Shown piece by piece: positions 7,024 to 13,641 of a stretch of 33,910 nt of DNA. The notes below the pieces were generated by a model. The model was not told the DNA's origin and did no database searches. It worked only from the letters and a program-made list of their open reading frames with translations. Positions within the stretch are counted from its first letter, which is position 1. Each line of letters starts with the position of its first letter. Position numbers and translations under genes: made by a program. Origin of the DNA: a virus; IMG/VR virus record IMGVR_UViG_3300018074_000013, positions 1-33,910 of that record. One strand, written 5' to 3'.

Positions 7024-8552
7024 GCGGCTGCGACTGCGGGGCGGAGATGGTGAAGGATTCGACCCACGCCGACTGGTGTTCGCGCTTGGAATGGCAGGAT
7101 ACCGACGCTGGGCCGCGTCCAATCTATGAAGGGAAAAATGTCGTCTGGGCACCGCAACCCAGAGGACAGCAGCTCTTCCTCGAGTGCCCGATCTTCGAGG
7201 CCCTTGCCGAAGGGAACAGGGGCGGGGGCAAGACCGAGGCTCTCCTCATGGACTTTTGCCAGCACGTGGGCGCGGGATACGGGAGCGAGCACCGCGGGAT
7301 CGTGATCCGCAGAACCTATGTCCAACTGGCCGACTTCGTGATCAAGACCAAGAAATGGATACCGGCAATCTGGCCTTACGCGTGCTTCAACGAGGCGAAG
7401 ATGCAGTGGGCGTGGCCGACCGGCGAGACCCTGCGCCTGGCATACTTAGATCGAGAGGAGGACTTCCAGGGCTATCTTGGAGCGGCGTTCACATGGATTG
7501 GCTTCGAGGAGCTCACGACGTGGCCCGACGACAAGTGCTACCGGCTCATGATGTCTTGCATCCGATCAGCGGTGCGGGGGATACCGCTGAAGATTCGGGC
7601 CACCACTAATCCCTACGGCCCCGGCCACAACTGGGTCAAGACGCGGTTCGCCTTACCGATAGCTTTTGGCCAACGCATCGGGAGGATCGTTCGGGAGGAG
7701 GGCGAGCAGGCACGGGTCGCAATTCATTGCCCGAGGGAGGAGAATCGGATCCTCACCACGGCGGATCCCTCATACGATTCCCGGATCCGGGAGGCGGCGT
7801 CGAATCCGGCTCAGAGGAAAGCATGGGAGGAGGGATCCTGGGATGTTGTAGCTGGCGGGATGTTCGATGGCGATTGGCATCCGGAATATCATATGATCCC
7901 GGACGTGACGGCTAAGCAGATACCAGCGGAATGGCTGGTCAGCTTGTCGTATGATCATGGGATGACAAAACCCTGGTCGCTCGGTGTGTGGGCTGAGTCC
8001 AACGGGGAGCCGATCGAGGCGGAGGGCCGAAAGATTGGAACCGTCAAGGGGGATCTGATCCGAATCTACGAGCTCTATGGATGGACCGGCGTTCCCAATG
8101 AGGGTTTACGGATGCTGACGGTTGAGATCGCTGCCAGGATCAGGGATAAGCTGAAGGAATGGGACCTTTGGCGTCGGATCAGGTGGCCGGGGATAGCCGA
8201 CTCTTCGATCTTCGATAATATCTACGAGCCCGGCAAATCGGTGGCCGGAGACCACGCCAGGATGGGTGTGCAGTGGGCACCGGCCGATAAGGGACCTGGA
8301 TCGCGGATCCAGGGCTGGCAGCAGATGCGGAACATGCTGTGTGGCGCTCTGCCGGGCCCCCAGGGGATCCGCGAACGTCGCGGCCTGTTCGCTTGTCGCA
8401 GATGTGAGCAGTACAGGCGCACTTTGCCCGTACTTCCGAGGGACCCGAAGACCCCGGATGACGTGGACACGAATTCCGAGGACCACGTCGCAGATGAGGT
8501 CCGGTATAGGATCCGCGAGAAGGATCGCAGAATAGCTTTCAGGGACTTCTAA
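7020..8552 (+). CDS. terL: Terminase large subunit
   Basis: ATP-driven DNA packaging motor and headful or cos nuclease, acting at the portal vertex. Visible: Walker A GNRGGGKT at residues 65-72; a Walker B-like segment FTWIGFEE at 157-164; coupling motif ATTN at 194-197; RNase H-like nuclease acidic residues in YDHG (D312), GIADSS (D394) and EDHVADEVRY (D488, D492). Length 510 aa is normal. The N-terminus adds a likely zinc knuckle (C4, C6, H17, C20), and a CRRC pair occurs near 459-462, both unusual additions. The ATG overlaps the upstream stop. The gene is followed after 16 bases by the portal gene. Confidence 0.95.
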   Translation: MSGCDCGAEMVKDSTHADWCSRLEWQDTDAGPRPIYEGKNVVWAPQPRGQQLFLECPIFEALAEGNRGGGKTEALLMDFCQHVGAGYGSEHRGIVIRRTYVQLADFVIKTKKWIPAIWPYACFNEAKMQWAWPTGETLRLAYLDREEDFQGYLGAAFTWIGFEELTTWPDDKCYRLMMSCIRSAVRGIPLKIRATTNPYGPGHNWVKTRFALPIAFGQRIGRIVREEGEQARVAIHCPREENRILTTADPSYDSRIREAASNPAQRKAWEEGSWDVVAGGMFDGDWHPEYHMIPDVTAKQIPAEWLVSLSYDHGMTKPWSLGVWAESNGEPIEAEGRKIGTVKGDLIRIYELYGWTGVPNEGLRMLTVEIAARIRDKLKEWDLWRRIRWPGIADSSIFDNIYEPGKSVAGDHARMGVQWAPADKGPGSRIQGWQQMRNMLCGALPGPQGIRERRGLFACRRCEQYRRTLPVLPRDPKTPDDVDTNSEDHVADEVRYRIREKDRRIAFRDF

Positions 8553-8568
8553 GAAAGGGACTTCTAAG
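8542..8568 (+). repeat. 12-bp direct repeat at the terL/portal junction
   Basis: GGGACTTCTAAG occurs at 8542-8553 and again at 8557-8568, separated by AAA. The first copy encodes the last codons and stop of the terminase (GAC TTC TAA); the second lies just before the portal ATG, where AAAGGG acts as its SD. It looks like a small tandem duplication that created or moved the ribosome binding site. Confidence 0.7.
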
Positions 8569-9990
8569 ATGTTGACTCCTGATTCCCCGTCGGCTGCTTG
8601 GCATTCCATGATCCGAACATGGGATAAGATAGATGCTGTATTGTCCGGCACAGAGGCGATCCGCCTGAAGGGGGAGACGTATCTACCTCGCTACGAGAGC
8701 GAGAAAGAAACTAATTATCGGAATAGGCTGATTCGGGCCGTCCTGACGAACGTATCCTCCCAGACCCTGGAGTCCTGGGTTGGACGCCCGTTTTCGGATC
8801 CGATTGTCATGACGGACATCCCCGAGGTGCTCTCGGGTGTGCTCGAGGATGTGGACCTCCAGGGGAATGCCGTCGGCGTCTTCGCCAGGAAGTGGTTCCG
8901 GGAGGGGCTCGGCAAAGCCTTGGCCCACGTCTTAGTGGACTTCCCGGCGATCTCCATAGAGGGGGAACGGCAGAGGACTTTGGCCGACGACTTACGAGAG
9001 GGGCGCAGGCCCTTTTGGTCGTTTATCAAGCCCGAGAATCTGATCTTCGCGGCGTCCATAGTGCGGAATGGCAAAGAGATCCTCACACACGTCCGCATCC
9101 GGGAAGGCGAGAGCGCCCGCGATGAATGGGGAGAGAAATATCTGCGACGTGTCAGGACGTTCGACCATGATCCAGATACCGGCATCACGGAATTCTCCGT
9201 CTATGAGCCGGGCGAGAAGCAGGAAGAATGGAGACGGATCGTTGGCCCATCCAGGATCGACCTGGATCGGATACCGCTTGTGACCTTCTACGCCGATCGA
9301 GTCGGGCTCATGACGGGTAAGCCTCCGATCGAGGATCTCGTGGATCTGAACGTATCCCACTGGCAGCACTCATCGGATCAGGATAATATCCTGATAGTCG
9401 CTCGGTTCCCCCTCTTGTGTGCCAGCGGCGTCTCACAGGAGCAGGTTGACCACGTGGTTCTTTCGCCGAGGAAGATCCTGTCCACGCCAACGGAGGGCGG
9501 GCGGTGGTACTTCACGGAGCACTCCGGGGCCGCGATCGCTGCTGGTCGAGAGCACATCCGAGACCTGGAGGAGAGGATGTCTCACTACGGGGCGGAGTTC
9601 CTTCGTCGCCGGCCCGGGACGGAAACGGCCACCGCCCGGGCGTTGGATTCGGCGGAGGCTACGTCGCCGCTCCAGGACGCAGCCGTCAGGTTCAATGATG
9701 TCCTGGCCCAGGCCCTGTGGCTCACGGCTAGGTGGATGGGGATCGAGGAGCCGGGGAAGATCGAAATCACGACGGACATGGGACCCGAGACGACCCAGGC
9801 ATCCGATCTCCAGACCTTGACCACAGCCCGACAGATGCGGGAGATCAGCCGAGAAACCTATCTGGAGGAACTTAAGCGCCGGGGCCTCTTGGCAGACGAC
9901 TTCGACCCTGAGGAGGATCGGGCAAAGGTGGAGGCCGAGATGATGACCGGTCGAGCGGAGACAATGATCGATGGACAGGCGGAAGTGTAG
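8569..9990 (+). CDS. Portal protein (DUF4055-like)
   Basis: Dodecameric ring protein at the head-tail vertex through which DNA enters. The 473-aa protein has the pattern of the SPP1 gp6-like/DUF4055 portal family: an N-terminal W..I....SGTEAIRLKGETYLPRYESE....Y..R motif, then SQTLESWVGRPFSDP, a middle beta region (LIFAASIVRNGKEILTHVRI), a conserved PLV.FYADR...PPIEDL.DLN..HWQ..SDQ segment, and a C-terminal GAEFL.RRPGTETATARALDSAE helix. Position between terL and MuF is canonical. SD AAAGGG nine bases before the ATG. The 3' end overlaps the next gene by 20 bases. Confidence 0.9.
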   Translation: MLTPDSPSAAWHSMIRTWDKIDAVLSGTEAIRLKGETYLPRYESEKETNYRNRLIRAVLTNVSSQTLESWVGRPFSDPIVMTDIPEVLSGVLEDVDLQGNAVGVFARKWFREGLGKALAHVLVDFPAISIEGERQRTLADDLREGRRPFWSFIKPENLIFAASIVRNGKEILTHVRIREGESARDEWGEKYLRRVRTFDHDPDTGITEFSVYEPGEKQEEWRRIVGPSRIDLDRIPLVTFYADRVGLMTGKPPIEDLVDLNVSHWQHSSDQDNILIVARFPLLCASGVSQEQVDHVVLSPRKILSTPTEGGRWYFTEHSGAAIAAGREHIRDLEERMSHYGAEFLRRRPGTETATARALDSAEATSPLQDAAVRFNDVLAQALWLTARWMGIEEPGKIEITTDMGPETTQASDLQTLTTARQMREISRETYLEELKRRGLLADDFDPEEDRAKVEAEMMTGRAETMIDGQAEV

Positions 9991-10186
9991 AAGGTGCGGA
10001 ACACGCGTCCCGGAGGGCAGGGACATATGCCCCAATACTGCTTGCATGAGCTTTCTTCCGAGCGACGTGGTGCGAGACATGGCGTGCCCGCTCTGCGGCG
10101 GGGAAGTTTTATATATCGGCGTGACTCCGCCGGCGCTAGAGTGTAATTCGTCGTGGTGCACGAATTTTAGGATGGTACTGAGATGA
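9971..10186 (+). CDS. Double zinc-ribbon small protein, 71 aa
   Basis: Begins inside the portal 3' end. Eight cysteines fall into two zinc-ribbon-like units: C6-xx-C9 with C20 and C25, and C39-xx-C42 with C58 and C63. Such tiny zinc-ribbon proteins are often found in phage packaging operons but their role is not established. Basic N-terminus (MDRRKCRRCGTR). It overlaps the following gene by four bases (ATGA), consistent with coupled translation. Confidence 0.75.
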   Translation: MDRRKCRRCGTRVPEGRDICPNTACMSFLPSDVVRDMACPLCGGEVLYIGVTPPALECNSSWCTNFRMVLR

Positions 10187-10428
10187 ACCTACCGCCGCTG
10201 ATCCAGGAACCCCTCGTGAGCGTGGATTGCACGCCGGACCATGAGTATCCGATCCGGATCCTGCGCGCGCATCGGGCAAACTGCAATTGCCGATGGAAGA
10301 CGAGCGGCCTGTCGGCGGAGCAGACGAGGTTCTATGAACTGATGAATCACGTCTGCGAGCTCAGGGCGCAGATCCTGGATGACGCGATCAGGAAATTAGA
10401 ATTGGCGCCCGCCGGCCCGCTCATCTGA
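10183..10428 (+). CDS. Unknown small protein, 81 aa
   Basis: ATG overlaps the preceding stop. The N-terminal half has a CNC motif and a late cysteine (HRANCNCRWKTSGLS; HVCELRAQ), plus DCTPDHE near residue 15, so a metal site is possible but not certain. The C-terminal half is one helix (EQTRFYELMNHVCELRAQIL). No family recognised. It is followed by a 70-base gap containing GGTAGCGGAGAATACC, which could form only a short hairpin, and an AT-rich stretch before the next SD. Confidence 0.7.
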   Translation: MNLPPLIQEPLVSVDCTPDHEYPIRILRAHRANCNCRWKTSGLSAEQTRFYELMNHVCELRAQILDDAIRKLELAPAGPLI

Positions 10429-10498
10429 TGATGCTGAGGCCTGAGATAAGGTAGCGGAGAATACCGGCGGCGCCTTTTATTTATAGAAAGGGAGAACA

Positions 10499-10735
10499 AT
10501 GAATCTGAGCGATGAGAGACTCGATGAGATTCTTTTGAAATTGATCCGAGGAGAGCACCCGGATCATAAGGACCTGGAACGAATCATCCTTGAGTTGAAA
10601 TGTCAGCGATCGAGGACATGGATGTGGTTGTTGCAGCCTCAGCCTTTGCAGCCTTACTATATTTACCCGAACCCGAACCAGCCACCATCGGTATTACCCA
10701 TCTACTGCGAGACTGGCGGCCTTGGCGACTGCTAA
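10499..10735 (+). CDS. Unknown small protein with Pro/Tyr-rich tail, 78 aa
   Basis: ATG behind AGAAAGGGAGAACA, a good SD. Residues 1-40 form an acidic/basic helical region (MNLSDERLDEILLKLIRGEH). Residues 41-70 switch to a Pro/Gln/Tyr/Trp-rich stretch (LLQPQPLQPYYIYPNPNQPP), ending near a cysteine. The stop overlaps the TTG start of the MuF gene. Another frame (10600-10773) is open across the second half, so the exact C-terminus is less certain than the start. No function recognised. Confidence 0.6.
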   Translation: MNLSDERLDEILLKLIRGEHPDHKDLERIILELKCQRSRTWMWLLQPQPLQPYYIYPNPNQPPSVLPIYCETGGLGDC

Positions 10736-12791
10736 CGAGAAGCTCCTCCGGGTCTCCCTCCGTCACCAGGTAGATGTCCGCAGGTTCGCGGCCGGTGAGG
10801 TACGGGCGATCTTGCGCCTCCTTGAGGGGGCGGATCGGGAGTTGGTCGAAAAGCTTCGGGTGCGCCTCGCCCGCCTCGGGGCAGTGACTGACTTCACCAG
10901 CCGGCGATATCGGGCCGTGCTTGAGGAGATCAGGGAACTGCGCCGTACGGTCGTGGACGCGGTGCGGCGCCGGACTGCGGGGAAGCTCGAGGCGCTCGCG
11001 GCCCAAGAAATCCGGGCCGAGGGCAGGGCCATCAAGGCATCCATCCCGATCCGCGTCGAGTTGGCCCGCCTCCCGATTCAATCGGCCGCGGCCATCGCTA
11101 CCGAGCGCCCGTTCCAAGGGAAGCTCCTCGGGGAATGGTTCTCCGAACTCCGGGCAACTGACCAGCGGAACCTCGTCCAAGAGATCCAGCTCGGGTTGGC
11201 ACAGGGGGAAGGGGTACAGCAGATCGTTCGCCGGGTGGCTGGGACCCGCGCCAATGGGTTCCAGGACGGAGTCCTGGCGATCACCAGGAGGAATGCGGAG
11301 GCGGTGGTGCGGACCGCGGTGAACCACGTCTCAAATGCGGCCCGAGAAGCGGTCTGGGAGGGCAACGAGGATATCGTATCGGCCCTCCGGTGGACGGCCA
11401 CCCTTGATGGCCGGACATCTGCGATCTGTCGGTCCCGAGACGGGGCGCTCGTGATGCTGGACGATCGGCCACTGCCGGAGGGAGAGCGAGCACTGGAGCC
11501 AAATGGGGCGCGGCCTCCTGCCCACGTAAATTGTTTACTTGGCGATAGTTATGTATTGCCCTGTGGCGGGATCACGGCCGCTATGAAACGGTTTTATGCA
11601 GGAGAGATTGTGGTCATCCGCACGGCGTCGAAACACGAACTGACCTGCACCCCAAATCACCCGATACTCACAGATCGAGGATGGGTCGCAGCGAAGCTCC
11701 TGGATCGCAGCGACCGCGTAATCTGCTACCTTGGGAGTAAGGATCCATTTAGCGGTGTCGAACACGAACACCAGGATGGACCATCTCGAATCGAGAATGT
11801 AGCGCGTCCGCTTCTCGAAGGTCCGGGTATGAATTTGGTCTCGACTTCTGGATGCGACTTCCACGGCGATGCGATCGATGGCGAAGTCTGTATTATAGGG
11901 ACCAAAAGCCTTCTGAAACGTGTCGAAGCAGAGCCCGCGCTCCAGCATCATATCGTTAAACAATCTCTCGAGAGTAGAGGATCGAGAGTCCATCTTTCCC
12001 TCCCTGGTTCTGGCACTAAGGCATTTCTCCTGGAGAGACCTCGTTCGTCCTCTAGACGCAATATGGGCGGCCGAAATCTGGGCCGCCCTATCCTCCGGTG
12101 TTCTTCTATCCCAGATTCCCTGATTAGCCTCACAGCCTCGTCTTCTCTTCTCGGGATCTCTCCATGCCAGGCGACGAGCCTCTCCGGCACTTCGTCTCGA
12201 TATTCCTCGTTCCTTGAGAATTCGATAGAGGACGATGTCCGAGAATTCGCGATTTCGGCAGATGTCATGGACTCCCTCTCCGGACACGTATCGTGTGACG
12301 AGATCGTCGATATCGAACGGCGTGATTTTTCGGGCCACGTGTTTAACCTCCAAACCGGTTCCGGAATTTATTTTGCCACATTCGGTAACATAATAACACA
12401 TAACTGCCGATCCGTCATGGTCTCCGTGATCGATGGTGAGGCCCTGGTGGGTAACCGGCCCTTCGTCAGCGATGCCCGCCGGCCAGACGAGCGTCTGGCT
12501 GACTTCCGGGCCGAGGCTAGGCGCACCGGACGCCCGATCGGGGAGATCCGCGAGGAATGGGCCGATGAGAACATTGGGAGCGTGCCGGCCAAGATCACTT
12601 ACGGGGAGTGGCTCGGGGACCAGTCAGCAGCGTTCCAAGACGAGGTCCTGGGTCCAACCCGCGGAGCACTATTCCGTCGCGGCGGGCTGGAGATCCATGA
12701 GTTTACTGATCGGAGGGGAAATGAACTGACCCTCGAGGAGCTGGAGGCCCGGCACGGCGATGCCTTTGAAGAAGCGAACTTAGGGGATTGA
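10722..12791 (+). CDS. MuF-like head morphogenesis protein interrupted by an intein
   Basis: SPP1 gp7/Mu gpF-like minor head protein that binds the portal. TTG start at 10722 gives the usual N-terminus (ATANEKLLRVSLRHQVDVRR); no ATG is available upstream in frame. Extein residues 1-270 are helical, then the MuF core WTATLDGRTSAICRSRDG (224-241) and PPAHVN (265-270). The conserved H-x-N-C-R-S motif is split: after N270 comes a 291-aa intein (271-561), and C562-R-S continues the extein to residue 689. After splicing the protein would be 398 aa, normal for the family. The intein tract is more AT-rich than the exteins. Confidence 0.9.
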   Translation: MATANEKLLRVSLRHQVDVRRFAAGEVRAILRLLEGADRELVEKLRVRLARLGAVTDFTSRRYRAVLEEIRELRRTVVDAVRRRTAGKLEALAAQEIRAEGRAIKASIPIRVELARLPIQSAAAIATERPFQGKLLGEWFSELRATDQRNLVQEIQLGLAQGEGVQQIVRRVAGTRANGFQDGVLAITRRNAEAVVRTAVNHVSNAAREAVWEGNEDIVSALRWTATLDGRTSAICRSRDGALVMLDDRPLPEGERALEPNGARPPAHVNCLLGDSYVLPCGGITAAMKRFYAGEIVVIRTASKHELTCTPNHPILTDRGWVAAKLLDRSDRVICYLGSKDPFSGVEHEHQDGPSRIENVARPLLEGPGMNLVSTSGCDFHGDAIDGEVCIIGTKSLLKRVEAEPALQHHIVKQSLESRGSRVHLSLPGSGTKAFLLERPRSSSRRNMGGRNLGRPILRCSSIPDSLISLTASSSLLGISPCQATSLSGTSSRYSSFLENSIEDDVREFAISADVMDSLSGHVSCDEIVDIERRDFSGHVFNLQTGSGIYFATFGNIITHNCRSVMVSVIDGEALVGNRPFVSDARRPDERLADFRAEARRTGRPIGEIREEWADENIGSVPAKITYGEWLGDQSAAFQDEVLGPTRGALFRRGGLEIHEFTDRRGNELTLEELEARHGDAFEEANLGD
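11532..12404 (+). mobile_element. Intein in MuF, 291 aa, with nested antisense endonuclease gene
   Basis: Self-splicing protein element. It begins with Cys (block A CLLGDSYVLP), has block B TCTPNHPILTDRGW with TxxH at intein residues 40-43, a block F-like segment DFSGHVFNLQTGSGIYF, and ends in block G NIITHN followed by extein Cys: a class 1 Cys1/Asn-Cys+1 design. Only about 68 N-terminal and 37 C-terminal residues look like splicing domain. The 185 residues between have no LAGLIDADG or HNH motif and are Ser/Arg/Leu-rich filler. The opposite strand carries an endonuclease gene over almost the whole element. Insertion is at the catalytically or structurally conserved HVN/CRS motif, as is typical for inteins. 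Confidence 0.9.
11535..12338 (-). CDS. Antisense Vsr-like (EDxHD/PD-(D/E)XK) homing endonuclease inside the intein
   Basis: 267 codons from GTG (complement of 12336-12338) to TAA, the complement of intein codon 2. GGAGG (complement of 12347-12351) lies eight bases before the GTG. An upstream in-frame ATG, the complement of the intein's penultimate His codon, gives 288 aa but has no SD. Domains: N-terminal HTH (about 9-55, DDLVTRYVSGEG...ILKERGISRRS), basic linker, then a nuclease core: E124 (STLERLF), QKAFGPYNTDFAID with D151, IAVEV with E160, H170, RTRYILDSRWSILVF, and a C-terminal EYRVIWG. This matches the layout of phage homing endonucleases related to Vsr/I-Bth0305I. The usual 'GG.WH' after VEV is not seen, so activity is uncertain. 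It would cut intein-free MuF alleles. Confidence 0.8.
   Translation of the reverse strand: MARKITPFDIDDLVTRYVSGEGVHDICRNREFSDIVLYRILKERGISRRSAGEARRLAWRDPEKRRRGCEANQGIWDRRTPEDRAAQISAAHIASRGRTRSLQEKCLSARTREGKMDSRSSTLERLFNDMMLERGLCFDTFQKAFGPYNTDFAIDRIAVEVASRSRDQIHTRTFEKRTRYILDSRWSILVFVFDTAKWILTPKVADYAVAAIQELRCDPSSICEYRVIWGAGQFVFRRRADDHNLSCIKPFHSGRDPATGQYITIAK
12347..12418 (-). promoter_or_regulatory. Candidate minus-strand promoter and SD for the antisense endonuclease
   Basis: Read on the minus strand: -35-like ATGACG (complement of 12413-12418), a 17-base spacer, -10-like TATTAT (complement of 12390-12395), then about 40 bases to GGAGG (complement of 12347-12351) and the GTG. The -10 matches five of six sigma-70 consensus bases and the -35 four of six. 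The -35 lies in the C-extein and the -10 in the codons of block G (NIIT), so the element spans the junction. The SD uses the codons of block F (FNL). Pattern match only. Confidence 0.45.
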
Positions 12792-12792
12792 C

Positions 12793-13011
12793 TTGTATTC
12801 AAACTGCTCTTATGATGGGATGCTTGTGACGTACAGATTAACCAAATTCGAGAAGTTCATGCTGATAACGGCCCTCGTGGTCGTCTCGTTCTGGGTCTAC
12901 ATGTCCTTCCGCGACCATGGTCTCGGAGTTCTCAACCGACAATACGAGATCCACACACAGGAGCGGGAGAATCTGCTCGAAGAGCTGAGTGAAGGAATCA
13001 AAGGTGGCTAA
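12793..13011 (+). CDS. Small single-pass membrane protein, 72 aa
   Basis: TTG start with AGGGG six bases upstream, one base after the MuF stop; an internal ATG at 12820 lacks an SD. One membrane segment (MLITALVVVSFWVYM, about residues 23-37) is followed by a charged, probably coiled-coil C-terminus (YEIHTQERENLLEELSE), so an N-in/C-out topology is possible. Could be a holin-like, spanin-like or unrelated head-gene-cluster membrane protein; not decidable. Overlaps the next short gene by eight bases. Confidence 0.65.
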   Translation: MYSNCSYDGMLVTYRLTKFEKFMLITALVVVSFWVYMSFRDHGLGVLNRQYEIHTQERENLLEELSEGIKGG

Positions 13012-13096
13012 GCACGGCTCAGCATACAAGGCGTACGTGGTCAAGGGGAAGAAGCGCCCCAAGAAGCCGATCCCGATCACGAAGACCAAGAAGTAA
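13004..13096 (+). CDS. Very small Lys-rich protein, 30 aa
   Basis: GTG at 13004 behind GAAGGAATCAAA, overlapping the previous stop in another frame. The product starts AKHGSAYKAYVVKGKKR and continues with KKPIPITK, ending KTKK before TAA at 13094-13096. Strongly basic, with no hydrophobic core. The next gene starts four bases later with a short SD that overlaps this stop (AAGTAAGGAC). Spacing and SD support translation. It may bind nucleic acid or act at the capsid interior; no evidence beyond charge. Confidence 0.55.
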   Translation: MAKHGSAYKAYVVKGKKRPKKPIPITKTKK

Positions 13097-13100
13097 GGAC

Positions 13101-13298
13101 ATGCCACTATGTGTGAGTAAGCGGGGTGAGAAGTTTCGAGTCATAGAGTGCCGTACGGGCGACATCGCGAAGAACGACGCTGGTACGGCCATTGATGGCG
13201 GTGGATTTCGGAATAAGGCAGACGCCACCAGACAGATGAACGCGGTGAACCTCAGGAAGATGGGTCGGAGGGATGTTCCTCCGGCGCCGAGAAAGTAG
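13101..13298 (+). CDS. Small conserved-type phage protein, 65 aa
   Basis: ATG with AAGGAC just upstream. Sequence pattern MPLCVSKRGEKFRVIECRTG, then KNDAGTAIDGGGF and KADATRQMNAVN resembles the tiny phage proteins that have an RG.K(Y/F)RV strand, a 'DGGG' turn and a 'KA.A..Q..A.N' helix. These are frequently found beside capsid genes without known role. Basic C-terminus. No signal or membrane segment. Confidence 0.65.
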   Translation: MPLCVSKRGEKFRVIECRTGDIAKNDAGTAIDGGGFRNKADATRQMNAVNLRKMGRRDVPPAPRK

Positions 13299-13305
13299 AG
13301 GAAAA

Positions 13306-13623
13306 ATGATCAAGGAATTTTTGAAATTCTTCTCTCGCATGTGTCGGCGAGAGAGCCCGTTGTCTCGGCTGATCCAGGTCGAGTGGCAGATTGACAGACT
13401 TCGAGAGGAGCGGATCAGACTCCGCAGGACTCTGAATCCTACCCTGGAGATGACCGCGACGGAGAAGATTACGCTCGGCTTGACGCCGGGCAGCCCCTAC
13501 TACTCGAAGAACATTAAGAGGGCGAGGATCTTTCGTCGAGACGAGCTGCCCAACGCTCTCAGGTGGCTCCCGGACATGAATCGAATGTACGCGGAGCCGA
13601 CGCATCTCAAGTGGCCGGTCTAA
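13306..13623 (+). CDS. Unknown protein upstream of scaffold, 105 aa
   Basis: ATG at 13306 follows AGAGGAAAA, a good SD, and is preferred to an upstream in-frame ATG at 13273 that lies inside the previous gene. The N-terminus is basic/hydrophobic (MIKEFLKFFSRMCRRES), followed by a helical heptad region (QVEWQIDRLREERIRLRRT). Residues 50-57 read EKITLGLT, nearly the same as EKISLGLE near the C-terminus of the adjacent scaffold-like protein. A shared capsid-binding peptide is possible. No family recognised. Confidence 0.65.
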   Translation: MIKEFLKFFSRMCRRESPLSRLIQVEWQIDRLREERIRLRRTLNPTLEMTATEKITLGLTPGSPYYSKNIKRARIFRRDELPNALRWLPDMNRMYAEPTHLKWPV

Positions 13624-13641
13624 GAAGACGAGGAGGATGTA

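Noticed and set aside
10600-10773. A 57-codon frame with a hydrophobic start overlapping the 10499 gene and MuF
   Set aside because: No SD, poor C-terminal composition, and a better gene (10499-10735) plus the MuF N-terminus occupy the same DNA.
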